From IMG/VR virus record IMGVR_UViG_3300028592_000045, positions 1 through 37,460 of that record: DNA of 37,460 nucleotides, one strand, 5' to 3'. Positions 7,575 through 14,755 of this stretch are shown here, piece after piece (position 1 is the stretch's first letter; each line of letters begins with the position of its first letter). This DNA comes from a virus. A model generated the notes under the pieces. It made no database searches, had not been told where the DNA came from, and saw only the letters and a list, made by a program, of their open reading frames with translations. Both the position numbers and the translations under genes were made by a program.

Positions 7575-9225
7575 CTACCAGGAGGATGCGATCACCGCCG
7601 TCTTCAAGGCGTGGTCGGAGGACATGACCCGGCCCGCCATCGTGCTCCCCCCCGGGGCGGGCAAGACGGTCGTGTTCTCCGCCCTGATCAAGAAGTCCCG
7701 CCGGGCGCAGGAGCACCCGGCGGGACCGATGCGGGTGTACCCGGGCGTCGGCCGCCGCGTCATCGTGCTCGTGCACCGTGACGAACTGGCGGACCAGGCC
7801 ATGGCCAAGATTCACTCGGTGGCGCCAGAGCTGACGGTGGGAAAGGTCAAGGCGTCCGTACGCCAGGTGAACGCCGACGTCATGGTGTGCTCGGTGCAGA
7901 CCCTGGCCCGGGGCACCGCCGTCAAACAGATCAAGGTGAGCGAGGCGTTCCACGGGCCGGTCGGCCTGATCATCACGGACGAGTGCCACCACGCCGCCGC
8001 CCCGTCCTACCGCCAGGTGTTCGCGCAGTTCCCCGACGCCCTCCAGCTCGGGGTCACCGCCACCATGGCCCGGGGCGACGGCGGCGGACTCGGGGACGTG
8101 TGGGAGGAGGTGGTGTACTCCCGGTCCATCCTCTGGATGATGTCCCGCGGGTATCTGTCCCCGGTGACGACCCGGCAGATCCAGCTCAAGGAGCTGGACA
8201 TGTCCGGGGTGAAGACGACCCGGGGCGACTACGCCGCAGAGGATCTCGGCCGCGCCATGATCGAGGCGGAGGCGGACCGGGCCATCCCGCGTGCGTACAA
8301 AGAGCACGCCGGCAACCGTCCCGGGATCATCTTCACCCCGACCGTGGCCACCGCGCAGGCGACGGCCGACGCCATGACGCTGGCCGGGATACGGACCGCG
8401 GTCGTGTCCGGCGAGACGGAGAAGGAGGAGCGCCACCGGATCTACGACGACTTCCGGCACGGGCGCGTTCAGGTCCTGGTCAACTGCATGGTGCTCACGG
8501 AGGGGTTCGACGCGCCGTGGGCAGAGGTGGCCGTCATCGCGCGCCCCACCAAGTCCACGCCCCTCTACACGCAGATGGTCGGCCGTGTCCTGCGCCTGTG
8601 GCCGGGCAAGGAATCGGCGCTCGTGCTGGACCTTGTGGGGGCGTCGGCCAACAAGATCAAAACCCTGATCGACCTGGAACCGGGTCTCGTCAAGAGGATC
8701 AAGGAGGACGAGACGCTGGAGGAGGCCGTCCTCCGGGAAGAGGAGGAGGCGGAGGCGGCCGGCGAGGTACCGGCCCGGCCCGGCTCTATCCTCTTCGATC
8801 TCAAGCATCGCGACGTGGACATGTTCTCCGCGTCGGACATGGTGTGGCTCCAGACCCGGGCCGGGATCCTCTTCATCGAGGCGGGAGGGTGCATCATCAG
8901 CCTGTTCCGGTCCCTGGAGAACCCGACCCTTATGGACGTGGTGGGGTACCGCCAGGGGGACGGTCTGCCCACCCGGCACTCGGAACACCGGAACCTTGAC
9001 CTTCCCACCGCGATGGCGTGGGGCGAGGTGGTGGCGGAGGAGCTCACCGGTCACAGCCTGGCCAAGTCGGCGTCGTGGCGCAGGAAGCCGGCGTCCCCGG
9101 GACAGATCCAGTTGGCCGAGGCGTTCGGTATCAACGTCACGGGCATGAAGTGCGGCGCCGTGTCCGACGCCATCTCGGTGACCAAGGCCTCCGACGTGAT
9201 GGACCAGTGGGCGGAATGGGCTTGA
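7549..9225 (+). CDS. DEAD/DEAH-box (SF2) helicase
   Basis: This 558-residue ATP-dependent helicase of the restriction-III/DEAD type probably remodels DNA in replication or recombination. Counting from the GTG at 7549, the Q-motif-like start is LRDYQEDAI, Walker A is PPGAGKT with Lys39, motif II is DECHH from Asp144, motif III is TATMA, and motif VI is QMVGRVLR with Gln342 and Arg346/349. The C-terminal 120 residues hold no known motif. The GTG is preferred over the ATG at 7459 because it follows AAGGGACC and gives the usual short N-terminus. Its TGA stop lies inside the -35 box of the next promoter. Confidence 0.9.
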   Translation: MSDELKLRDYQEDAITAVFKAWSEDMTRPAIVLPPGAGKTVVFSALIKKSRRAQEHPAGPMRVYPGVGRRVIVLVHRDELADQAMAKIHSVAPELTVGKVKASVRQVNADVMVCSVQTLARGTAVKQIKVSEAFHGPVGLIITDECHHAAAPSYRQVFAQFPDALQLGVTATMARGDGGGLGDVWEEVVYSRSILWMMSRGYLSPVTTRQIQLKELDMSGVKTTRGDYAAEDLGRAMIEAEADRAIPRAYKEHAGNRPGIIFTPTVATAQATADAMTLAGIRTAVVSGETEKEERHRIYDDFRHGRVQVLVNCMVLTEGFDAPWAEVAVIARPTKSTPLYTQMVGRVLRLWPGKESALVLDLVGASANKIKTLIDLEPGLVKRIKEDETLEEAVLREEEEAEAAGEVPARPGSILFDLKHRDVDMFSASDMVWLQTRAGILFIEAGGCIISLFRSLENPTLMDVVGYRQGDGLPTRHSEHRNLDLPTAMAWGEVVAEELTGHSLAKSASWRRKPASPGQIQLAEAFGINVTGMKCGAVSDAISVTKASDVMDQWAEWA

Positions 9226-9251
9226 CACTCCGGTGCCACCCCTGTCATAGT
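9222..9251 (+). promoter_or_regulatory. Promoter/operator unit 4, rightward
   Basis: TTGACA (9222-9227), 18 bp, CATAGT (9246-9251), with GACACTCCGGTGCC over the -35 and TGTC before the -10. The helicase stop codon (9223-9225) is inside the -35. It drives the genes from 9287 onward. One operator arm deviates (GTGCC for GTGTC), so repressor binding may be weaker here. Confidence 0.82.
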
Positions 9252-9262
9252 TGAGTCATCGG

Positions 9263-9289
9263 GACGGAGCAACGGAGGAGAGACAGATG
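9263..9289 (+). repeat. 27-bp direct repeat over a ribosome site, copy 1
   Basis: The 27 bases 9263-9289, including GGAGGAG and the ATG, are identical to 9816-9842. Both copies form the translation start of a gene. The exact match suggests duplication of the leader or gene conversion. Confidence 0.85.
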
Positions 9290-9718
9290 AAGGTCTACGA
9301 CCGCACGGAGAACGGGACCACCACGCAGGTCAGCGTCCGGGAGGGACTGGACGAGATCAACGCCGCCATGATCTCCCCGCGGAAGAACGGCGTCCGGGAA
9401 ATGTCCTCCATCACCCGTACGGACTATGCGATTACGTACCGGGACGGCCGAGACGTCCGGCTGGTCCGGGCGGAGGCACCGGAGCCGGCCGAGACGGAGA
9501 CGGTGATCGAGACGGACTCGGCCCCGTGGACCGTGGCCAGCCACCGGACGCTGCTGCACAAGTTCACGGAGGCCAGCGAGAACGGCCGGGCTGTCTGCAA
9601 CAAGAGTTTCCGGCCTTGGCTGTACGGCAACGGGTACGACTTCCAGACGCGCGCCGAACACGCCGCCTCCAAGTACGCGCACCTCTACACCTTCTGCCCC
9701 CGCTGCGAGTCGAAATGA
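9287..9718 (+). CDS. Unknown protein with C-terminal CxxC
   Basis: This 143-residue protein has a beta-rich N-terminal half (RTDYAITYRDGRDVRLVRAE) and a C-terminal part with CNKSF and a terminal CPRC. The His/Cys spacing between them would suit a zinc site. The family is not recognised. It is the first gene after the promoter at 9222-9251. The ATG at 9287 follows GGAGGAG in the 27-bp repeat; the ATG at 9251 is in the -10 box and is rejected. A terminator-like hairpin follows. Confidence 0.7.
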   Translation: MKVYDRTENGTTTQVSVREGLDEINAAMISPRKNGVREMSSITRTDYAITYRDGRDVRLVRAEAPEPAETETVIETDSAPWTVASHRTLLHKFTEASENGRAVCNKSFRPWLYGNGYDFQTRAEHAASKYAHLYTFCPRCESK

Positions 9719-9774
9719 CGCGCCGCAGATGCGGAACGGTGCGCGCCGGGGGCTACGTCAGCCCCGCTCCACCC

Positions 9775-9802
9775 GCCCCTGCGCCGCACGCCGGCCAGGG
9801 GC
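9775..9802 (+). terminator. Hairpin after the 9287-9718 gene
   Basis: GCCCCTG (9775-9781) pairs with CAGGGGC (9796-9802), with further GC pairing inside the loop. A smaller hairpin, GGGGCT/AGCCCC, lies at 9749-9765. The right arm belongs to a 27-28 base block repeated at 10084-10110. No U-run follows, so termination may be partial. Confidence 0.5.
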
Positions 9803-9817
9803 TTACGGGGTGCCAGA
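9790..9817 (+). repeat. Intergenic repeat block, copy 1
   Basis: The block from GCCGGCC through GGGGTGCCAGA recurs at 10084-10110 with one deletion and two substitutions. Each copy forms the right arm of a hairpin ahead of a small gene, so the hairpin-leader unit appears duplicated around the gene at 9840-10049. Confidence 0.7.
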
Positions 9818-9842
9818 CGGAGCAACGGAGGAGAGACAGATG
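9816..9842 (+). repeat. 27-bp direct repeat over a ribosome site, copy 2
   Basis: Identical to 9263-9289. It provides the GGAGGAG ribosome site and the ATG for the gene at 9840-10049. Confidence 0.85.
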
Positions 9843-10049
9843 GCCAGTGTCACGGACCGCAAGGACGCCGAGGAGTACCGGGGCCGGTCCCCGGAGAGCA
9901 TCGTTCGCCGTATCTGGGGGAGGTCCGCTGAACTCCAGGCCTTTACCCGGATCGGCGTGGAGCCCATGGACTCGTGCTTCATGGCGGAGGTGACCCGGAA
10001 GAACCGTTACGGGACCCGCGTCCTGGCGCACGTCGTCGTCCGCCCCTGA
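9840..10049 (+). CDS. Small basic protein of unknown function
   Basis: This 69-residue protein is rich in Arg, with a helical N-terminal half (SPESIVRRIWGRSAELQAF) and a beta-like C-terminus ending HVVVRP. The family is not recognised. The start is fixed by the ribosome site in the 27-bp repeat shared with the upstream gene. It is flanked on both sides by related hairpin blocks, so this stretch looks like a duplicated expression cassette with unrelated contents. Confidence 0.65.
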   Translation: MASVTDRKDAEEYRGRSPESIVRRIWGRSAELQAFTRIGVEPMDSCFMAEVTRKNRYGTRVLAHVVVRP

Positions 10050-10070
10050 CCCGCACGACCGCAGTCCCCA

Positions 10071-10094
10071 CCCCGACCGGTTCGCCGGCCGGGG
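10071..10094 (+). terminator. Hairpin with UUCG loop
   Basis: CCCCGACCGG and CCGGCCGGGG form a 10-bp stem with one mismatch and the stable UUCG tetraloop. It lies between the genes at 9840-10049 and 10140-10712. A second stem, GGGTGCC/GGCACCC (10101-10121), follows directly in the next gene's leader. Confidence 0.6.
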
Positions 10095-10110
10095 CATAAG
10101 GGGTGCCAGA
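10084..10110 (+). repeat. Intergenic repeat block, copy 2
   Basis: Second copy of the block at 9790-9817, with one base deleted and two changed. It forms the right arm of the UUCG hairpin. Confidence 0.7.
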
Positions 10111-10139
10111 ACCAGGCACCCGAACGACAGGGGGCAGTC

Positions 10140-10712
10140 ATGCCACGGAACCAGAACCTTGACCCGGCCAACCCCGCCACGTACCGCCGGAACTACAGCC
10201 GGGTCCTTCATTTCGCACGCAGCCGCGGAGCCGTCATCGTGGCCGACGTCAATGGCGTGTACGGGACGCCCGTGGAGTTCGCTCCCCGCGCCCGCACCGA
10301 CTCCAAGCCGTGGCGCCCGACGGACCCGGCGCTCATTCACGTCCGCCTCTCCGGAAACCAGTGCCGGGTCCAGGAGGAGACGGCATGCCGCTTCTCCGCG
10401 GACGCGGCGGACTACACGGTTACCGCCTACGTGGCGAACCGCGCCGTCGGGCACCTCACCTGGCGCCGTGTCGGGGGCGAGGTGCGCTACGTGTGGGTCA
10501 GTCCCGAGTACCGCCGGCGCCGCATCGCAACGGCCATGTGGAAGTACGCGAACCGGCGCGTGGACTCCTCGGTGCGCACCGTCGGGGCCGTCCCCCTTAC
10601 GGCACCACGCCACGCCCGGGAGCTGTCCCCGGAGGGACGTCTCTGGATCGCCTCGCTCCACTCCACCAAGGTGGCCCGCTGGGAGGCGGCCAAGCGGGGA
10701 GAGGCGTCGTGA
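10140..10712 (+). CDS. GNAT-like acetyltransferase domain protein
   Basis: In this 190-residue protein, residues 100-150 look like the core of a GNAT N-acetyltransferase: a beta strand VGHLTWRRV, then VRYVWVSPEYRRRRIATAMW, in which RRRRIA sits where the acetyl-CoA pyrophosphate loop of the family lies. The N-terminal 80 residues are basic and unrecognised. The substrate is unknown; phage members may modify host proteins or small molecules. The start is a clear ATG behind AGGGGGCAG. The stop overlaps the next gene (TGATG). Confidence 0.65.
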   Translation: MPRNQNLDPANPATYRRNYSRVLHFARSRGAVIVADVNGVYGTPVEFAPRARTDSKPWRPTDPALIHVRLSGNQCRVQEETACRFSADAADYTVTAYVANRAVGHLTWRRVGGEVRYVWVSPEYRRRRIATAMWKYANRRVDSSVRTVGAVPLTAPRHARELSPEGRLWIASLHSTKVARWEAAKRGEAS

Positions 10713-10942
10713 TGGCGGCGCGTCACGCGCTTCCCGTCACGGACCCCGGAGCCTTATTCGACGCGAGGTGGGCGGACTCCGCCCTCCGGGCGTCGGCCCG
10801 GGTCCAGGACGCCGACGCCCGTATCCGGGCCCTGACGTTCCTGGTGTCCGACCACTGGCGGGAGCGCGCCGCACGTATCAGGGTGCTGCGGTGGCTGGAG
10901 GCACGGGAAGTCGAGACGGCGGAGAGGGAGGGGCGGGGATGA
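10712..10942 (+). CDS. Small helical protein of unknown function
   Basis: This 76-residue protein is strongly helical, Ala/Arg-rich and highly charged, and has no Cys. The family is not recognised. The start is the ATG at 10712, which shares a base with the upstream stop; a GTG three bases earlier is equally possible. The stop overlaps the next ATG (ATGA). Confidence 0.6.
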   Translation: MAARHALPVTDPGALFDARWADSALRASARVQDADARIRALTFLVSDHWRERAARIRVLRWLEAREVETAEREGRG

Positions 10943-11313
10943 CGACGGAGGCATGGGTCCCGCCCGTCCCCTTCTGCGGGAACGGACACGACCTGTCCGT
11001 GGAGGGTCGGCCACGCACGGACGACGGACACCGGTACCGGTGCATGGAGTGCCAGCGTAAAGCGCACATCCGGCACCGCGGAGAACCGGGGCACCACCCG
11101 GACGAGATGGCCGTGGACCGTCTCGTCCACGGGGACCGTCCCGAGCAACCACGGCGGGTGGACGTCTTCCACGCCGTGACCTACCTGGAGCGGACGGAGA
11201 GCCTGTCCGCCCGTCAGATAGCGGAGCGTGTCGGGGTTTCCTCCCGCACGGTCGTCCGCATCCGAGGAAAGCTGAGAGAGGGTGTGCCGTATGGGATTCG
11301 GGTCCAGCGGTAG
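10939..11313 (+). CDS. HTH protein with N-terminal zinc motif
   Basis: In this 124-residue protein, residues 13-40 carry CGNGHD and YRCMECQRKAH, a likely Cys/His zinc site. The C-terminal half holds a helix-turn-helix, SARQIAERVGVSSRTVVRIR, typical of DNA-binding regulators of the resolvase and sigma-like type. It probably binds DNA and is a second candidate for the phage regulator, besides the LuxR-type protein. The start overlaps the upstream stop. Its last 23 bases overlap the nuclease gene in another frame. Confidence 0.75.
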   Translation: MTTEAWVPPVPFCGNGHDLSVEGRPRTDDGHRYRCMECQRKAHIRHRGEPGHHPDEMAVDRLVHGDRPEQPRRVDVFHAVTYLERTESLSARQIAERVGVSSRTVVRIRGKLREGVPYGIRVQR

Positions 11314-11809
11314 CGGAAGCCGGGAGCCGGTCAAGACGGTGGCCAAGCCGAGACGGGCGAGGAACACGAATCGTCAGGGCGCCGGCTTTGAGTTGATGAT
11401 CATGCGGGACCTGACCCGGTACGGGTACATCGCGCACCGGTCCTCGGGGTCCCGGGGTGCGGTGGACGTCGTGGCCGTCGGGGCGGAGACAACGCTCTGG
11501 ATCCAGGCCAAGATCACCGCCACCGTCATCCCTCCCGAGGAGCGCCGGTCCGTGATCGATCTGGCCGAGCGGGTGGGGGCGTCGGCAATACCGATGTCCG
11601 CGTACCGGGACAGGGGCGTCGTCCGCTACCGGTTCCTCACCGGGTACGGGCCGGCGGACTGGTTGCCGTGGGAACCGGAGCCGCTGCGGTTCGCGCTCTG
11701 CGGACACACGGCGTGCGCGCACACGATGGGGTGGCACGACGCGCACGGATGCTGGTCCGCAGCGGACACGGCGGCGTGCGCGTGTCCGGGGTTCCGACTC
11801 GCTAACTGA
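11291..11809 (+). CDS. Hjc-like Holliday junction resolvase with zinc tail
   Basis: This 172-residue protein shows the PD-(D/E)xK nuclease pattern of archaeal-type Holliday junction resolvases: a basic start, Glu34 in GFELMIMRDL, Asp59 in GAVDVV, then QAK (Gln72, Lys74). It probably cuts branched DNA formed in replication and packaging. The C-terminus adds a Cys/His module (142-165), C-x-H-x4-H-x3-G-C-x8-C-x-C, absent from the usual short family members. Close relatives of this module occur twice in the next gene. The ATG at 11291 lies inside the upstream gene behind GAGAGGG. Confidence 0.8.
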   Translation: MGFGSSGSGSREPVKTVAKPRRARNTNRQGAGFELMIMRDLTRYGYIAHRSSGSRGAVDVVAVGAETTLWIQAKITATVIPPEERRSVIDLAERVGASAIPMSAYRDRGVVRYRFLTGYGPADWLPWEPEPLRFALCGHTACAHTMGWHDAHGCWSAADTAACACPGFRLAN

Positions 11810-11814
11810 AACGG

Positions 11815-11844
11815 TTGACACTGGGGTGTCGTGACTGTCACTAT
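11815..11844 (+). promoter_or_regulatory. Promoter/operator unit 5, rightward
   Basis: TTGACA (11815-11820), 18 bp, CACTAT (11839-11844), with GACACTGGGGTGTC over the -35. The unit is the left half of a 52-bp inverted repeat (11817-11868) with 23-base arms matching at 21 positions around the center ACTATG. It drives the gene at 11893 and the membrane-protein operon behind it. Confidence 0.82.
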
Positions 11845-11845
11845 G

Positions 11846-11868
11846 GACAGGCACGGCACCCCAGTGTC
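11846..11868 (-). promoter_or_regulatory. Inverted second operator copy
   Basis: Read on the minus strand, this is GACACTGGGGTGCC, five bases, TGTC: a second operator facing the first across the -10 region. A protein bound at both could bridge over the start site. Similar facing pairs occur at 3509-3563 and 15113-15155. Confidence 0.7.
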
Positions 11869-11892
11869 GTGTCTGACAGGAAGTGGGAAGAG

Positions 11893-12681
11893 ATGGACCG
11901 GGAACAGATCAGGGCCGTCGCACTGGACAACGCGTGTCGACTGGCCGCCGCCGGCCACCTGTACGTCGGGGACACGGACATCCGCACGCAGGCCTCCATC
12001 CTGGAGGCGGCCGGCCGGTTCGAGGCGTGGCTGACACGGGACACGGGCACGGACACGGACACGGACACGGCGGAGGACACGGGCACCGTCGCGTGCTCGG
12101 GGTGCGAGCACGCCCCGCACATCGGCCGGTGCCCGCAGTTCTTGAAGGGTCCGTTCGGTCCGTGGCGGTGCGCCTGCGACCTGGACACGCCGGCGGACAC
12201 GGTCACCGCGTGCGGGTGGAACCCGGGCACACCTGGACCCAATTGTGACTGGGACCGTGCCTGCCCCGAGCACGGCGCGTCGGCCGCCGCCATGGGCGTG
12301 CCCGCCCCGAGCACGGACACGGACACGGGCACGGACACGGGCACGGACACGGGCACGGACACGATCCTGAGTGACTGGGACATGTGCCCGTGCGGGCACG
12401 CGGGAGCCTGGCACAGTAACGACGCGTACGGGTGTCAGGGTGCGCACGGGCACCGGCCGTGCGGGTGCTTGAAGAGCGGCACGCTCGTGGCGTTCGGCAA
12501 GCTCCCGGAAATTCCGGACACGGACACGGACCTCCTGCTGTGCGCCGGGCACGCGCGCGGACAGAACTTCCGCGACGGGTGCCAGCACGTCCGCGGTGAC
12601 CACGACGAAAACGGGTACGGGTGCCGGGTCACCGTGGGCGACCGCGAGGTATGCCCGTGCACGCGCGCAGGGGGCAACTGA
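11893..12681 (+). CDS. Multi-zinc-motif protein with Thr/Asp repeat linkers
   Basis: This 262-residue protein has a helical N-terminal domain of about 45 residues, then Cys/His clusters separated by runs of alternating Thr/Gly and Asp (residues 48-62 and 140-156). Two clusters (167-192 and 230-256) match C-x-H-x4-H-x5-G-C-x(8-9)-C-x-C, the module also fused to the neighbouring nuclease. Others include CSGCEH and CDWDRACPEH. The linkers are encoded by 6- and 12-bp satellite DNA. The family is not recognised; a zinc-bound scaffold that binds nucleic acid or protein is plausible. The ATG at 11893 follows GGAAG; upstream codons lie in the promoter. Its stop overlaps the next ATG by one base. Confidence 0.7.
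   Translation: MDREQIRAVALDNACRLAAAGHLYVGDTDIRTQASILEAAGRFEAWLTRDTGTDTDTDTAEDTGTVACSGCEHAPHIGRCPQFLKGPFGPWRCACDLDTPADTVTACGWNPGTPGPNCDWDRACPEHGASAAAMGVPAPSTDTDTGTDTGTDTGTDTILSDWDMCPCGHAGAWHSNDAYGCQGAHGHRPCGCLKSGTLVAFGKLPEIPDTDTDLLLCAGHARGQNFRDGCQHVRGDHDENGYGCRVTVGDREVCPCTRAGGN
12033..12085 (+). repeat. Hexamer satellite (Thr/Asp linker 1)
   Basis: Near-perfect tandem GGACAC/GGGCAC hexamers encode alternating Thr and Asp/Gly. The same type of array recurs at 12312-12363 and in the following gene. Confidence 0.85.
12312..12363 (+). repeat. 12-bp satellite (Thr/Asp linker 2)
   Basis: Three successive perfect copies of GGGCACGGACAC within a longer hexamer array, in frame, encoding TGTD repeats. 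Confidence 0.9.
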
Positions 12682-13805
12682 TGTGGCGTCCACCGCGGGG
12701 ACTGGACGCACTCAAGTGGGTGTCCATGGCGTGCGCGATCGTCTTCACAGCCAAGGCCGAGCACGACTTGGCAATGGCCATTCCCGGCATGGACCCGTTC
12801 GTGGCCGCCGCCGTCCCCGGAGCGCTGGACGCGTACGTGGTGCGCGCCCTCCAGCGGAACCGGGAGGTGCTCGTGGCGGTGGCCGCCATGATCTCCGTCA
12901 ACGCCGCCTCGCACCTGGAGGCGGCCGACTTGATCGATATGAACTGGAAACTCATTACGGCTGTGTCCGCCATCGCACCGCTCGTGCTCTGGCGTGTCCA
13001 CTCCCTCCGGGACCCGGGCACGTGGCGGGAGCGGAAGCTGTGGGGCGTGGACACGGGCACAGACACGGTCACGGGCGTTCCCGCCCTGGACTACGCCGAC
13101 CAGACGGACACGAGCACGGGCACGGGCACGGACACGAGCACGGGCACGCCTGCGGACACGGTCACGTGTGACTGGTGTGGCTGGACACAGTGCCCGGCCG
13201 CCCACCTGGAGCACCACAAGGAGCACGCGTGCACGGAGCGGTTCAGGCACACGGACACGGCCCCGAGCACGGTCCCGGACACGGCCCCGAGCACGGTCCC
13301 GGACACGCTCACCGAGGCGGACACGGACTTCCTGGCCGAGCACGCGGAGCGGACACGCTCCCTCTTCAAGGACTGGCCCGTGCCCGCGGCTGCGCCCCGT
13401 AACGGTGTGTCCGTGCGCGTGCCCGCTTCGGTCCCGATGGTGTCGTACCACCCGGGTACGGACCGCGTGGAGCCGTACGAGCACACCCCGAGCACGGACA
13501 CGGACACGAGCACGCCCGTGCTCACCGCCGTGCCTCCGCTCCCCGAGCAGTACCCGGGCACGCCGACGGACACGGGTACGGACACGGCCCCGGACACGAG
13601 CACGCGCAACCGTGAGCACGTGTCCGCCGGCCGGATCCTCGCGTCGGACACGGCGCACATGGACACGGCGCGCGACGTCTTCACCAAGCACGGAGGCGGT
13701 GACGGCATCGTGCGCGCCATGAAGTCGGGCATCGGTTCGGGCACGGCACGGGCACAGCGGCTGACCGCGGCGTGCAAGCACGAGCACGCCGAGGGGTGGC
13801 TGTGA
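12681..13805 (+). CDS. Membrane protein with Thr/Asp linkers and HTH-like C-terminus
   Basis: In this 374-residue protein, residues 10-105 hold four hydrophobic stretches, including the ends MDPFVAAAVPGALDAYVV and WKLITAVSAIAPLVLW. The layout resembles the DUF2637/Spd-type membrane proteins of Streptomyces plasmids and phages (resemblance by pattern only). A long Thr/Asp/Pro linker follows, interrupted by a CDWC plus HLEHHKEH zinc-like motif. The last 50 residues (ARDVFTKHGG then GIGSGTARAQRL) look like a short HTH. It may tether DNA or a protein complex to the membrane. The DNA has the same GACAC-rich satellites as the preceding gene, with which it is probably co-expressed. Confidence 0.7.
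   Translation: MWRPPRGLDALKWVSMACAIVFTAKAEHDLAMAIPGMDPFVAAAVPGALDAYVVRALQRNREVLVAVAAMISVNAASHLEAADLIDMNWKLITAVSAIAPLVLWRVHSLRDPGTWRERKLWGVDTGTDTVTGVPALDYADQTDTSTGTGTDTSTGTPADTVTCDWCGWTQCPAAHLEHHKEHACTERFRHTDTAPSTVPDTAPSTVPDTLTEADTDFLAEHAERTRSLFKDWPVPAAAPRNGVSVRVPASVPMVSYHPGTDRVEPYEHTPSTDTDTSTPVLTAVPPLPEQYPGTPTDTGTDTAPDTSTRNREHVSAGRILASDTAHMDTARDVFTKHGGGDGIVRAMKSGIGSGTARAQRLTAACKHEHAEGWL
13253..13300 (+). repeat. 24-bp perfect tandem duplication
   Basis: Two perfect, adjacent 24-bp copies (GGACACGGCCCC followed by GAGCACGGTCCC) encode DTAPSTVP twice. The identity indicates recent expansion. Related looser arrays lie at about 13047-13165, 13483-13515 and 13559-13603. Confidence 0.9.
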
Positions 13806-14017
13806 CGTCGATACGGGCGTCCCGTCACGCAACACGATGGGACGCCCGGGTCGTCGGAGGAGGACCGCAAGGGACGTGGGCCACCTCCTGTGTCGCGGAC
13901 GGATGCAACTGGAAACGGTACGGGTTCTACGACCCGAGCGAACCGGAGGCGGAGGCCGACGCGATAGGCGGCGCCATGGAGCTCGGGTCAGCACACGAAC
14001 GCAAGCACAATCACTGA
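13802..14017 (+). CDS. Small C2H2-like protein
   Basis: This 71-residue protein starts at a GTG overlapping the upstream stop, with GAGGGGTGG as ribosome site. It has CVADGC near residue 40 and ends AHERKHNH, a possible Cys2His2 zinc site. An acidic helix lies between (EPEAEADAIGGAMEL). Its composition suggests a small zinc-binding protein. The family is not recognised. Confidence 0.65.
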   Translation: MTSIRASRHATRWDARVVGGGPQGTWATSCVADGCNWKRYGFYDPSEPEAEADAIGGAMELGSAHERKHNH

Positions 14018-14036
14018 ACCGTGGGGACGGTACGAA

Positions 14037-14588
14037 ATGAACTGGTGGACAGCTGCGCCGACCATGGGGTCCTGCGCACTCGGCATTGCGCTTTTGCTCG
14101 GGATCCTGGCCGAATGGTGGCCGGGTCTCGGAGCCTTCCAGGGGTCGAAGAAAGGGAAGAGCGGCGTCAAGGACGCCATCCTCACCCTGGCCCCCCTGGC
14201 CCTGTCCTACTGCTACGGAATGCTGGTCATTCTCGGTGTCGGCGGACTGGTCGGGTGGCTGGCCAATTTCACCTTGTGGGGCGTCGGGTGGGTCGGTGAC
14301 GGCGCACTCATCTGGGGCGTGGGCGGCACCCGGGCGAACATCGGTCTCGGCGGACAGCGCATGGTCCTGACCAACGGCGGATTGATGGTCATGCTCGTGG
14401 CCACGTTCGTCATCCTCGCCATCCGCAGGCGGCCCAAGACATCCGCGTGGACCGTCCGGTGCATCAACCGGGGCGTGCTCTGCGGCATCCTCACCGGCAC
14501 CGTGGCCTCCATCAGCGCCGCCATGGCCATCCCTCTTGCCTCCGCGGTGAACGCAGCCGGCCAGTGGTTCCCGGGCGGCGCAGCATGA
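14037..14588 (+). CDS. Membrane protein, about four TM segments
   Basis: This 183-residue protein has hydrophobic stretches near residues 10-28, 48-78, 112-130 and 145-170, separated by basic (KKGKSG, RRRPK) and Gly-rich loops, so it should span the inner membrane about four times. I recognise no family; the general layout resembles TrbC/VirB2-like or holin-like small membrane proteins, but nothing is decisive. The ATG follows GGGGACGG. The stop overlaps the next gene (ATGA). It belongs with other membrane-protein genes from 12681 to 15048. Confidence 0.7.
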   Translation: MNWWTAAPTMGSCALGIALLLGILAEWWPGLGAFQGSKKGKSGVKDAILTLAPLALSYCYGMLVILGVGGLVGWLANFTLWGVGWVGDGALIWGVGGTRANIGLGGQRMVLTNGGLMVMLVATFVILAIRRRPKTSAWTVRCINRGVLCGILTGTVASISAAMAIPLASAVNAAGQWFPGGAA

Positions 14589-14755
14589 CGCGGAAGAGGT
14601 CCCAGGGTGGGCACCGACGGGCCGTCAAGCGCACGCAGGCAGACGCCCGGCGACGACGCATCGACCTGCGTCGCTCCGCCGAGGAGCGCGAGGCGTGCCA
14701 GGCGCCCGGCCCGTGTCCGTGCCCCGGCTGCGTGCCGGAAGAGGAAGGGCCGTGA
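14585..14755 (+). CDS. Small basic protein with Cys-rich end
   Basis: This 56-residue protein has a very basic first part (many Arg and Lys) and a C-terminal CQAPGPCPCPGC. It may bind nucleic acid or zinc. The family is not recognised. It overlaps its neighbours by 4 bases on each side, which supports it as a real gene. Confidence 0.55.
   Translation: MTRKRSQGGHRRAVKRTQADARRRRIDLRRSAEEREACQAPGPCPCPGCVPEEEGP

Noticed and set aside
6505-9228. 907-codon open frame on the minus strand
   Set aside because: It is antisense to the SF2 helicase and neighbours and has no recognisable domain.
9526-9993. Plus-strand frame overlapping the 9287 and 9840 genes
   Set aside because: It lacks a ribosome site, has a composition typical of off-frame reading, and crosses the hairpin block.
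12033-13603. CRISPR-like array
   Set aside because: The repeats are 6-24 bp, in frame and without unique spacers; they encode Thr/Asp linkers.
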